Assembly (NCBI GenBank): GCA_028023455.1
Contig: JAQFVV010006231.1
Coordinates: forward strand, 5,408,036-5,472,035
DNA length: 64,000 nt
Direction of reading: 5' to 3'
Source of the DNA: Epiperipatus broadwayi
Taxonomy: Eukaryota; Onychophora; Udeonychophora; Euonychophora; Peripatidae
Shown: positions 33,945 through 43,661 of the stretch, in pieces
Position numbering within the stretch: position 1 is the first letter of the stretch
Layout of the letters: every line of letters begins with the position of its first letter
Made by a program: the position numbers and the translations under genes
Notes under the pieces: model-generated
The model's input: the letters and a program-made list of their open reading frames with translations, nothing else
The model's database searches: none
Told to the model about the DNA's origin: nothing

Positions 33945-35570
33945 ACTATCTAAGATAACAAAAGAAAAAAATTGGAAAATTGTTAATGAGGAAAAAAATT
34001 CCAAGATAAATGGGAAATTAACTACTTCTGCATCAAAACAAATAAAATTATGTGCATTATTTGTAATGAAACAATTAGTTTAACAAAGAATATAATATAA
34101 GAAAGCAATACAATAAAATTCACAAAAGATAATATTCATGCTTTGAAAGTAGAGAAGAAAAATTTTAAATGTATAAAGAAATCATTTCAAAGTCAGCAAC
34201 AATGATCTTCAAAAATTATGAAAAACAATGCACTAGCAATGAGATCTAGTTATGAAATCATCTATTTATTGATAAAGCACTCCAAATCTTTTTGTAAAGC
34301 AGTGATTTCTTGGTTAAAAAATGAATAATAAATCAGCTGAAAGCATCTGTTCCAAAAATATGTAAGTATTTTGGAATATTTCTTTGGCCAGAAATACAAT
34401 CATTGAAAGATTAATCAAAATCTGGATACCCAGTTCCTGGAAATATCTGCAAATGTACAATGCTTTTTAATTACAATTGAGAAAGTTAGGATATTGACAA
34501 TGTATTTCAAATTGTTGTATTTCTTCAGGCTTGCAACAACAATATGAATATTATTGAAGAGTTTTTGAAAATGATTCACATCTGTGAAACCACTATAGGT
34601 GAAGATATTTTAAATGCCCCGTGAAGTGTTTTGGAAAAATAGCAAGTTTCTCTAGAAAGCCTCATATTTAAAACAATCAACAATGCTCCAGTCAAAAAGA
34701 AAAGTTTAATATCAGGATTAGCAGCAAATCAAAGAGAATATACACAGGCATTTCCAAACTACAATGTTTTCATTATGTTATTCTTTAGCAACTCCTTTGC
34801 TTCAAAATATTTTAAATGAGCAACATAAATTATTGTAAACTTTATCTGATTCAGTTGCTTCAGTAACCATCAGTTTGCATGTTCATTAAATATTTGAAAA
34901 ATGAATTTGAAAGAATAATTTGTTACATAGAGATTTATTGGTTATCTTATCATAAGATCTTGTTAGAGAGATTAAATTGTAAAATTGTTTCTAGAAATGA
35001 GATGTGAGAATAAGATTTAGCATTCTTAATTGATATTACAGGATATTTGAGTGATTTAAACATGAAACTTGAGGAGAAAGATAATAACAAACTTATGATG
35101 CACTGGTATGTTTTAGATGCAAATTGGCTTTATTTCAAAATTATTCAAAAGAGAACATTTTAAATTACTTTCTCATAGATGCACAATTGAAAAATAAGAA
35201 TCAGAGTTTTACTCTTTCTCAGTGTTGTCTCAAATTCTTATGATTAAAACAGAATCTAATAGGCTATTTTAAAAAGCTTTAGTTTTTTAGCCTTTCTTGT
35301 TTCTTTAATTTTTTTTTCAAAAAATGCTTCTATTTATATTCAAATGGAACTTAATGATTTATTAAATATTCTATTCTTAAAGAGAAATTTCAAGAAGGTC
35401 AGTATTTAAAAAATATACACTTAATTAGGTCAATAATTATTTGCAGTTAAAGATTTTTTTTAGCGCATTTTGATGTTATCTTGGAGACTTCTACTTATGT
35501 GAATATTATTTTCATGTATGAAGGCTAAAAAAATAGTTCACAAATCCTTCTGAAAATCTTAGTTTCCAAA
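33945..35570 (+). pseudogene. hAT-superfamily transposase (ZBED5/GTF2IRD2-like), decayed
   Basis: The intact protein would be a cut-and-paste transposase or a host protein derived from one. In order on the plus strand: KFQDKWEINYFC and IMCIICNETISLTK (BED-type zinc-finger region, about 33995-34080); SYEIIYLLIKHSK (34240-34290); EEFLKMIHICETTIGEDIL (34555-34615); EIYWLSYHKILLERL (about 34930-34980), matching the conserved EVRWLSRGKVL block; DLAFLIDITGYLSDLNMKL (35015-35075); and near the end TYVNIIFMYEG (about 35490-35525), the position of the hAT dimerisation domain. The family is usually about 600 residues, and the span fits. Numerous frameshifts and stops make it long dead. Terminal repeats were not identified. 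Confidence 0.8.
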
Positions 35571-36200
35571 TTTTGGCAAATTATATTATTATTTTTATTT
35601 TGAATCTAATAAAAATATTCTTTATTTTTTGAGTTGTTATAATCTTTATACTATTTTATATATGACTCGCAATGTCTTAAAATAAATTTAATTTTCATTG
35701 TCTCCAATTTCTAATTAAATAACTTTTTGTTAGAAAGAAAAATATTTCAGTAGCCTATTTGGGGTGATTTTTATGGAAAATGGTTCCTGATGTAATTGAA
35801 TTTGATATTTTTGCTGTTCTTGTAAATTTGAGAAAACATTAATAATCTTTCTCATGTGAAAACTATAATCAGATTTTTCTTAATAAAAATATATATATAT
35901 ATGAAAAGCATAAACAATCTTTTTTAATGTCTATATTAATTAGCTTTTTCATTCTTTTTTGCTGACTCATGGTAAAAACATATAAACCTATAATAACATA
36001 ATTGAAAAAATTACAAAATGTAATTTCATGGCTAAAATTAAAAATAAATATAAAAATGAACTAAATTAACTTTACAAAATTTGACAAAGATGTCTGATGC
36101 TCTAATCAAAGTAGAACTATTCTAAAATATTTTGCACATTCATGCGTGCTTCTTAGCATTTATTACAATATGTAAATTCATTGTAGCAATTTTAATTTAT
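35571..36200. other. AT-rich sequence without recognisable gene
   Basis: Possible remains of the hAT element's 3' flank; no terminal inverted repeat or gene could be identified. An (AT)n run is at 35888-35902. Confidence 0.4.
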
Positions 36201-36202
36201 AA

Positions 36203-36425
36203 TAGCAAACTCTACATACAGTAGTGCTACCCAGTGCAAGCCATGGTAATCAACAGGTTTGTGCATAAATTTCCTATCTAGTACCTACTCATGCAATATC
36301 CCCATACTAGTTTTTAGCTTGTAGCTTTCATTAGTGAAGAGAATTGAACCTGAGAGCACTGGGTCTAGATTTTAGGATTTAATGCAACTCCCAGAAGCCA
36401 CCTTTCATCTTTTTAGTTAATACAA
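36203..36425. mobile_element. Fold-back family P copy 3, half element
   Basis: Only the left arm is present (ACTCTACATACAGTAGTGC, AGGTTTGTGCATAAATTTC, GCAATATCCCCATACTAG), followed by a longer central segment (GAGAGCACTGGGTCTAGATT, TTAGGATTTAATGCAACTCC) shared with the 61628 copy. A degenerate hammerhead lies on the minus strand near 36294-36340 (core CTAATGA; GAAA lost). Confidence 0.7.
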
Positions 36426-36684
36426 AGCTGTGAGTCCAAAGTGTTCAGGAACTATACATTTTGGTGTTTTCAGATTTTATTAACTACAATCACCATTATA
36501 CCATGGGCAGTATTGATATTAAACCACTAAACATCATATGACCACTTTTTCCTATGTTTATACCAACACAAGCTGTTAAAACAGTAGCAAACTCTCCTTA
36601 TAGTAGTGTCACCCAGTGCAAACCATAGTAATCAATAATTGGAAGATTTGTGCATAAAATCTCTTAGTGCCTACTTATTCATTA

Positions 36685-36726
36685 TCTGCAGACTGGTTTT
36701 TAGTTTGTGGCTTTCATCAGTGAGGA
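36685..36726 (-). ncRNA. Hammerhead ribozyme motif, family P, left arm, degenerate
   Basis: On the minus strand TCCTCA then CTGATGA (intact) then AAGCCACAAACTA, AAAA in place of GAAA, and GTC before TGCAGA. Stem I is partly broken. Probably inactive. Confidence 0.55.
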
Positions 36727-36769
36727 ACCTTGGATCTGAGATTACTAGCAGTGCTCTTAGATTCAAGGT

Positions 36770-36811
36770 TCCTCACTGATGAAAGTCACAAGCTAAAAAA
36801 CAGTCTGGAGA
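36770..36811 (+). ncRNA. Hammerhead ribozyme motif, family P, right arm, near-consensus
   Basis: Stem I TCCTCA pairs with TGGAGA (one mismatch), core CTGATGA intact, stem II with AGT/GCT pairing around CACAA, GAAA reads AAAA, and the cleavage block is GTC. Confidence 0.6.
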
Positions 36812-36965
36812 TATTGAATGAATACATCAGATGTGATTTTATGCACAAACCTTCCATCCATCTATGGCTTTGCGACTGGTTGATACTATTGTATGGAGAG
36901 TTTGCTGTTGTTTTTACAGCTTGTGTAATCAAGGAAATGGTGGTCATGTGATATTTAGAGGTTCA

Positions 36966-37140
36966 CTTTAATTTAATGAGTGAAAGTGTTCATTATACCA
37001 TTTATTTCTTCATTGTAGAAACATTTGTTCTAGGATATCTCACTGTATATGTATTGAATAATCTGATAACGTTTTTTTTTATTGTCAATGAATCTATTTA
37101 TTCTTTTTCTTATTATATCATATTTTTATTATTTTATTTA
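36966..37140. other. AT-rich spacer
   Basis: No feature between the fold-back element and the SINE. Confidence 0.4.
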
Positions 37141-37142
37141 AA

Positions 37143-37264
37143 AAAGGCTAATAGTTTTATTGCTCAGGAATTCATAAGAAGTTTGAGCGCTAGACCAGCA
37201 TGCAACAGAATCAATCCTGGGACTTCCGATCCCAAATCGGACACTCTACCAGCTGTGCCAAATA
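37143..37264 (-). repeat. tRNA-derived SINE, best-preserved copy (tRNA-Pro(TGG)-like head)
   Basis: On the minus strand TGGCACAGCTGGTAGAGTG is a good box A and D-arm. The anticodon arm TCCGA / TTTGGGA / TCGGA forms five pairs with a seven-base loop whose central triplet is TGG (Pro). The T-arm CCAGGATTGATTCTG is degraded. The tail TGAGCAATAAAACTATT is shared with other family members. The T-arm decay and the tail show a SINE rather than a tRNA gene. Confidence 0.72.
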
Positions 37265-39025
37265 GCTTAATGATATTATTTTATAAAACAAATATTAAAC
37301 TAAAACCAATAATAATAATAATTATGATCATATTTTTTTAATTATGAATATATTTGAAAGAGAGAACTTATATTGGCAAATGCATTTCTCTATAATTTAA
37401 AATAGGAATGTGAGATCACTTTAAGATTAGATTTTAAGTAATTATTGTAAATAACAAAATTTACTTTTATTGCTTTGCTACTCTTAATGATAATGTTATT
37501 GATTTTATTCAGAATCATGTTTAAACGAACTACTTAACTTTTTAAATATTTGAAATAAGCTAAGTAAAAAAAAAATACAGTGAATTCTAGAATTCATTAT
37601 TCTTTAAGGGACCAGAAAAATAAATAATAGATATAATAAAAATATTAAAATGTAATTCTATTAAAAAATATAAATAAAAACAATTTAATAATTATTCCTT
37701 GAAATGCAGTACACATGAAATATAATTAAACCATTAGCTTTAAATATGATTAATATGCAAAACATTCCTCGTCTATTATTTGCAAAATATGTGTGTGCAT
37801 ATACATATAATTTTTACAGTATAATTAAAAGTGATATTTAGTATAATTATATATATTTAAAAAATTGAGATTCATATTAATGATATATAGTTATTAGATT
37901 TTTTTAAATGAATAATTTTAATTTATTATAAAAAAATTATATTTATTTGATTGTGACAAAATTTCCTATTTCAGCTATCTGAAAATATTCAAATTTTTAA
38001 TAAAAAGTTTCAAATTTCTCTTTTTAAACTGTTAAGACTTTTAGTTGAAAATGAAAAACAAAACAAAAAAACTTCTGCCTCTTTAATTAAATTGTTAAAA
38101 AATTTTAATATCAAATTGCAAAAAGAAACAAATCTTTATCTTTTAAAAAGTTAATCCTTTCTAAAATAAACAAAGTAAAAAAAAATTAGAGAATCTTTGA
38201 ATTTTAGGGATTAAAAGAGTGAGAGAAGATATAATAATGATTATTATTATTTTTAGTTAAATAAAAATATTAATTTAAATTTAAAAAAACAACAAAACTA
38301 TTCATGTGATAAATATTATAATAAATCTATGATTTATCAATAATAAATATCAAAAAGAAAAAAAAATAGTTTTAAAATAACACCATATATATTTCTATAA
38401 CATGTATGACTGTGGATCTGAATTTAGGAACAAAGGAAAGTCACAGTAGATTCTGAAAAATATGTATCTATCTGAGAGATTAAGAATTCACTATATATAT
38501 AAAAAATTGAGTGTGTAATGAGTGAATTCTTTAAACAAGCTAATTAGCCTGAATTTTGAATGCATATGATAGAAGTTGTTTTTAAGAAACAAATTAATCG
38601 AATTAAGAAATATTTTTAAAATTGTAGATTTGGAAAATATACACCAAATTGTTTGTTTGTATGTATATTTTTTGTATGTGTTTTTGTTTTAAAAAAAAAT
38701 AAATTGTAGAACTTCTTTGGAGAATTAATGGGAAGATAAATTGAACAAATAATGTTAATAAAATATTTAAAAAAATAGATGAAAAAAAAAGATATTTATT
38801 AAAAAAAATAAACAGATATTAGATTGAACATTTTCTAGAAAAACTATGAAGGATATGGCAAAAAAGATAGTGGAAGATGTTAAGAATCTAGCCAGAAAAC
38901 AAAAGTTGTTAGATGATTTTAAGAAAGATAATAGAAGGCAAAAAGTTTATGCCAAATGATCAGTGCAATATAGATGTTGGGGACTCTGAGATGAAATTTC
39001 TATGATCAATTATCAGCTTGAGTAA
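37265..39025. other. AT-rich sequence without recognisable gene
   Basis: Mostly featureless. One short open stretch at 38846-38959 (next entry) is the only coding-like segment. Confidence 0.5.
38846..38959 (+). pseudogene. Short Lys-rich open fragment, unidentified
   Basis: An ATG at 38846 opens 37 codons rich in Lys, Asp and Arg (LLDDFKKDNRRQKVYAK near the end) before a TGA at 38957; the frame then reads SVQYRCWGL. Composition differs from the random AT-rich frames nearby, so it may be a fragment of a decayed protein. I do not recognise the family. Confidence 0.25.
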
Positions 39026-39029
39026 TACA

Positions 39030-39122
39030 ATAAAAAGCATTGAATCAATGGAATAGGACTGTTAAATGCTCAATCTGTCACTAGATGTTTAAACATCACA
39101 TGATATCCTGAGCAAATTTATC
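39030..39122 (+). repeat. SINE-body fragment
   Basis: ATGGAATAGGACTGTTAAATG is followed by TCAATCTGTCAC and the family body end TTTAAACATCACATGATATCCTGAGCAA. Diverged. Confidence 0.4.
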
Positions 39123-39869
39123 ATAAGATTATTTATTTAAAGAAGTTTGAGAAATTTTTTTTTTAAGAAATGATTTGGTTTAAAATGTGGATCTTATTGT
39201 TTGGCATTTATGTGTGATGACTATTTTTATGAGATAGTAAATAATCAGTAACACCTTCTACAGTAAGATTTAAAAAATATATAATAATTATTTTATAAAT
39301 AAGTAATACTATGAAATTCTTAATTTAAAAGTTTGCTATTACAAATAAGAGAAGGATCTTGAGAGGGTGAGAACACATTTGTAGTGAGTCTTTTAAAAAT
39401 CTTTTAATGAGTATTAATATAATTTTTATAATATGGTTTAAAATCAATGTATAATATTATTTAAAAATAGTTTTCACAGGAGACTTTTAAGGTTTGTTTT
39501 TATAATTGAATTATATAAAACTTGCATTGAATAATTGATGTAATTATAAAAATTAAAATAATTAAATCTATTGAAGCATTTACAATGCTTTGCCTTTTTA
39601 TTTTTAACAACTTTTACAAATTATTATTTATAAACTTTTCATTATTATTTAAATAAAATCTATTTGTGTTTTTATTACTAATTATATATATTCAGACATA
39701 CATTATATTTGAAATTAAAAATTTGCAAAGTATTACAAATTATATATATTTGCATTCTTGTATGAGATGGTTCGAATTCATGAACAGTTATATAAAGCTA
39801 AGAAGAAAAAAATGCTAGAAACTGTTACTTTTGATAATGAAACAACTTTTGACCTGTTTCATTAATAGA

Positions 39870-39995
39870 TGGAATGCTTTTCATGGTTTAATTTATTGGT
39901 AGACAGACAGACTTAAAAACTCAAGGTCCATGAATTGCAGCTTAACTCTGGCACTTCCAGTAAATGTCATGTGATATCCTGGCTGACAAAAAATT
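39870..39995 (+). repeat. tRNA-derived SINE copy, decayed
   Basis: GGTAGACAGACAGACTTAAA is followed by ACTCAAGGTCCATGAATTGC, GGCACTTCCAGTAAATGTC and ATGTGATATCCTGGCTGA in family order. Confidence 0.5.
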
Positions 39996-40349
39996 GTGCA
40001 CATTTATTTATTTTATTAATAGATTTAATTTTGTATCTGTTATTGTTGATTTAAAATCAAATTGCACTGCATGAAATAATTATTCTACTGTCCACATAAC
40101 CTCTGAATGTATTAATGATTTCAGAAAAGATAAATTAAAATTTCAGTTGGCCATTCTTTATTTTTAAAATATGCAATTCAGTCAGTATTTGAATTGAACA
40201 AAGATGGCCTATGGAGAGTGGGGGGGGGGGTCTCGTTTTTCTTCATCTTTATACTTTGTTGTGATTTTTTTCTTTTTTAGTAGTTAATTTTTAGGATGTT
40301 GAAAACTGTCAAAATTGGCAAATTGCCACATCCATGGATTGTTCTAGAA
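39996..40349. other. AT-rich sequence with a G-homopolymer
   Basis: A run of ten or more G is at about 40220-40230. No gene was supported. Confidence 0.4.
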
Positions 40350-40705
40350 TATTAAAGACTAGCACTATATATAGAGTATAACTTATGCACTTAATTCATT
40401 TAATAGATAGCAGATGATACTATTTGCATGATTTGTCTAAAAGTAAAGAAAGTGAAAGGAGTAGAAATTTTATGATGTTTTTGTTTAGATCTTTGTAACA
40501 AATTTAGGGAATATGAAGACAACATAGTGGAATTATGAAACAGCTTTTATTAAAATGGGATAAAAAGGGAAAAAAGAAATGAACAAGGGCTAAAAAAATA
40601 AGTAGGTAACAAGAAGTAAGAAATAGATGAGTTTATTGTGATGTGCAAAGGTTTTGAAAGGAGTGAATGTTTATCTTAACTAACAGGATTTCCGGGCATG
40701 TAGAT
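40350..40705 (+). repeat. Third copy of the dispersed repeat at 14480-15185
   Basis: Blocks CACTATATATAGAGTATAAC, AAAGAAAGTGAAAGGAGTAG, AACATAGTGGAATTATGAAAC, AGAAATAGATGAGTTTATTG and GAGTGAATGTTTATCTTAAC occur in the same order as in the 14.5-kb copies. Confidence 0.5.
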
Positions 40706-40992
40706 TATGTAGAGAAATTTGTGATTTATTTAATGAGAAACCATTTATGTCATGTCACAATATACTACATATAATTAATTGAATCGAGATTAAATTAATA
40801 TTAATTAATTACATACTATATATAGAAAAATATAGTAATTTCTTAATTAGTAATTATTTTTATTAATATTTGATGTAATAATCTTTATAAAATAGGGGTG
40901 TTTTTCCATCTAAGTTTTTAAGTTTCATATATACCCCCTCTAATATTTTGCTTTATGTCAGCTACTTCTTTCCACATTTTTAGTAATAGCTA

Positions 40993-41092
40993 TATCCCGT
41001 GTCATGGAGTTTAAGATTCATGGATCATTCAGAGTGTTTACACTTCAGGTGCTCATCTTGTTGAACTTTCAGGGAATAAAGCCATTCATTTT
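40993..41092 (+). repeat. SINE-body fragment
   Basis: GTCATGGAGTTTAAGATTCATGG, then ACACTTCAGGTGCTCATC and CAGGGAATAAAGCCATT match the family order with a diverged tail. Confidence 0.4.
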
Positions 41093-41689
41093 ATTTTAAT
41101 AAATAATTATCAATGTTTCTGTTAGCATATTCTGATTTCTTTTTGATTGTGTTTATGAATTTTTGGGTTAATATTAGAAAATTTAATTGTCACAATGGCC
41201 AGATAAATGCTGAACTTTAAAAGTTATTATCACTTCAAAAAAGTAATAGTGCTGTCTTGCCATAATGATATTTCATTTGTGTTCAATAATGCAGTCCTAA
41301 AAAAATTTCCAATCATGACTCATTATTGTTTGTTAATAATTGCTTTTGCACTACCATTATTATTTTTTTTAAAAAGTTTTAATTCTCTATATAAAAAAAC
41401 ACTGCACCAAAGCCAAAAAAGTATTACTATGTGAATTGTACTTTATAACTCGCAGTTTCTCAAAATCTGAAGTTTTAATTATTACAGTCCATTCAAATAG
41501 AAATGAATTTATGAGATTATGACAAAATCATTTTTTCTCTCTGTAAATTTTGAATGTGAACTACTGAAAGAATTTAAAATTTGAAGAATTACACCTAAAA
41601 TTTAAACATAATATAAGGGATTTGAACACACACTTTTAAGTTCTCTTCAGCACTTTCTCATATAACCAATACACATGATCACATGCATG

Positions 41690-41832
41690 TGTAAAAGATA
41701 AATGATCTCCAATATATGTATTTCATGCTGAAATGGCACTCATCAATTGGTCCAGATCATCATCTTTCTGACATACATATCTAATCAGTGCTTAGTTTAT
41801 ATTAAGATAGCAAATCTTCAAACTTTAATGGA
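41690..41832 (-). repeat. Partial copy of the inverted-repeat element at 3831-4812
   Basis: GGCACTCATCAATTGG and AGATCATCATC, then ATCAGTGCTTAGTTTATATT, match the 3960-4100 unit. Read on the minus strand, TTGATGAG, GAAA and ATC occur in hammerhead order with the same U-for-C substitution. Confidence 0.5.
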
Positions 41833-42620
41833 CAGGCCTCATTCTATTCCACCCTTCAACTCTTCAGCCATCCATACTCTTGAAAATCTAATGATGAATT
41901 ATCCAAATGCCTCGTTGATGCCCATAATCGTGCCCATAGGATGTGTGTTCAAATCCTCTATATTACATCTAAACTCCAAATATATATATTATGACTTTAG
42001 ATTTTCACTGAAGATAAATGCCAGCACATGTCTTATGCCAAAATATCTAAATAAAAATATTTAATTTAAATTTTATAGTAGATTTTGTTAGTCCTTTATA
42101 ATACTATGATTTTTCATATGAAAAGTTACTATATCAGTATACTTGCAAAATGTTATAGCTGTAAACTAATTTTAACAGCTTAGTTGTGAATAAGTGATAT
42201 TCATACCCAAAGTATTTAAAATTTTAATAGCTTATGAATTAAAATCATAGGTAATGTATTTTAACATATTTTAGAAAGCTGACTTAAGCTTAAAAACTAA
42301 GTTCAAACCCATATTTAAGTGTGCTAATAATTAAATTAAATTTATAATGCATTAATCTAATCTTAGTTTTAACACAGAATATTAGAATTATTTTAAATTT
42401 ATTTATTTATAAGCAGTTTAATAAAGTCAATAGTAATTAAAGGTAGGATTTTTAAATAAGACAAATGAATGCCTGAATGAATGAAAAAATGTTAATTTTA
42501 ATTTTAATATATATTTAATTTAAAGTACTCATTAGATGTCTAATTTTAAGAGACAATATAAAAATATTCTGAGAAACTTGTCTAGGATTAAATAAATAAA
42601 TGTGTTAAACATTATAAATA

Positions 42621-42636
42621 ATATCTTTATTTTTAA
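42621..42636 (+). repeat. Left 16-bp target-site duplication of the fold-back insert
   Basis: ATATCTTTATTTTTAA is repeated exactly at 43363-43378. The sister copy has the single empty site ATATCTATTTTTAA near 50653. Confidence 0.85.
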
Positions 42637-43362
42637 TAAACTAAAGATCAGCATTTCAAGCTAATGTACATGCGCTTTTTTATGAATGTTAATAATAAAT
42701 GAATACTTTCATTTCCAACACAAGATAAAGTCTTTGCGAAAGAATAGAATGAATCCACCTATTCTTTCAAGCCAAATGCTTAAGTATGGGCAAATCTTAA
42801 GCACTGGAAATGAAAGCGTGAAGATAAACCAATCTACTTTAAATTACTCTTTACCATGTCTGAATAAATGATGCCTACGAAATTTTCTAGAATTTATGAC
42901 ATGTCATTCTTAAATGAAACTAAACATATGTTAATGAGATATTTATTTATATAGCTTGAAAATGCTGATCTTTAGTTTATTACAATTTATATACATCGTG
43001 CTATATAAATAAGTATCTCATTTACATATGTTTAGTTTCATTTAAGAATGATGTGTCGTAAATTCTAGAAAATTTCATTGGTGTCATTCATTCAGACATG
43101 GTAAAGAGTAATTTAAAGTGACTGGTTTATCTTCACGCTTTCATTTTCAGTGCTTAAGATTTGCCCATACTTAAGCATTTGGGTTGAAAGAATAGGTGGA
43201 TTCATTCTATTCTTTTGCAAAGACTTTATCTTGTGTTGGAAATGAAAGTATTCATTTATTATTAACATTCATAAAAAGCGCATGTACATTAGCTTGAAAT
43301 GCTGATCTTTAGTTTATTACAATTTATATACATCGAGCTATATAAATAAATATCTCATTTGC
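42637..43362. mobile_element. 726-bp fold-back element with 16-bp target duplication
   Basis: The left half (TAAACTAAAGATCAGCATTTC, TGTACATGCGC, AAATGAATACTTTCATTTCC, CACCTATTCTTTCAAGCC) is the inverted copy of the right half. The right half begins and ends with the same 66-bp block (GCTGATCTTTAGTTTATTAC at about 42966 and 43303), giving a head-to-tail period of about 337 bp. So the element is an inverted dimer whose right side extends about 45 bp beyond the left. No protein is encoded. The exact empty site in the sister repeat proves it inserted as a unit after the large duplication. Confidence 0.9.
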
Positions 43363-43378
43363 ATATCTTTATTTTTAA
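43363..43378 (+). repeat. Right 16-bp target-site duplication
   Basis: Exact copy of 42621-42636. Confidence 0.85.
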
Positions 43379-43625
43379 AACAATGTAAATTTCATTTGTA
43401 TAATACTTTGTTTTGTTCTAATGTTTAAGTTTTAAACAATTATTGAGATAACAAATAATTTTAATTTTATTTGTCTAGACATGATAATTGATTTGTTTTA
43501 AAAATTGAATATTAATTAAATTTTTGGTTGGCAACTTTAGAATGTAGATTCAAACCAATAAAGGGAAAGGGGCATAGGCTTAAATGTAAATAACCAGTGT
43601 TTTAAAGTAGTCATCTGACCACTAA

Positions 43626-43661
43626 TATAAATAGGTGAAATTGGCACCACATGGTTCACTC
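43626..43661 (+). promoter_or_regulatory. TATA box and initiator, left copy
   Basis: TATAAATAG at 43626-43634 is followed by an initiator-like TTCACTC with the candidate start A at 43658, 32 bp from the TATA start. A conserved GGAAAGGGGCATAG block lies about 60 bp upstream. The same arrangement occurs in the right copy. This is a candidate RNA polymerase II core promoter; activity is inferred. Confidence 0.55.

Larger units (their letters stand above)
36520..36965. mobile_element. Fold-back family P copy 4, full palindrome
   Basis: This is the most complete copy: outer left TAAACCACTAAACATCATATG and ACACAAGCTGTTAAAACAG mirror the outer right CAGCTTGTGTAATCAAGG and GGTCATGTGATATTTAGAGG. Inner arms mirror around 36740-36755, where TCCTTATAGTAGTGTCACC pairs with GGTTGATACTATTGTATGGA. 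There is no coding capacity. Each arm carries a hammerhead motif pointing outward from the centre. Confidence 0.82.

Noticed and set aside
37143-37264. Functional tRNA-Pro gene.
   Set aside because: The T-arm is decayed and the SINE tail is present.
42840-43110. A hammerhead-like order in the 42.6-kb fold-back unit: CATGTC/GACATG as stem I, CTGAATGA, GAAA and an AATT...AATT hairpin.
   Set aside because: The core has an inserted base, there is no stem II, and the cleavage position does not fit. Reported only as a reason to test the family consensus.
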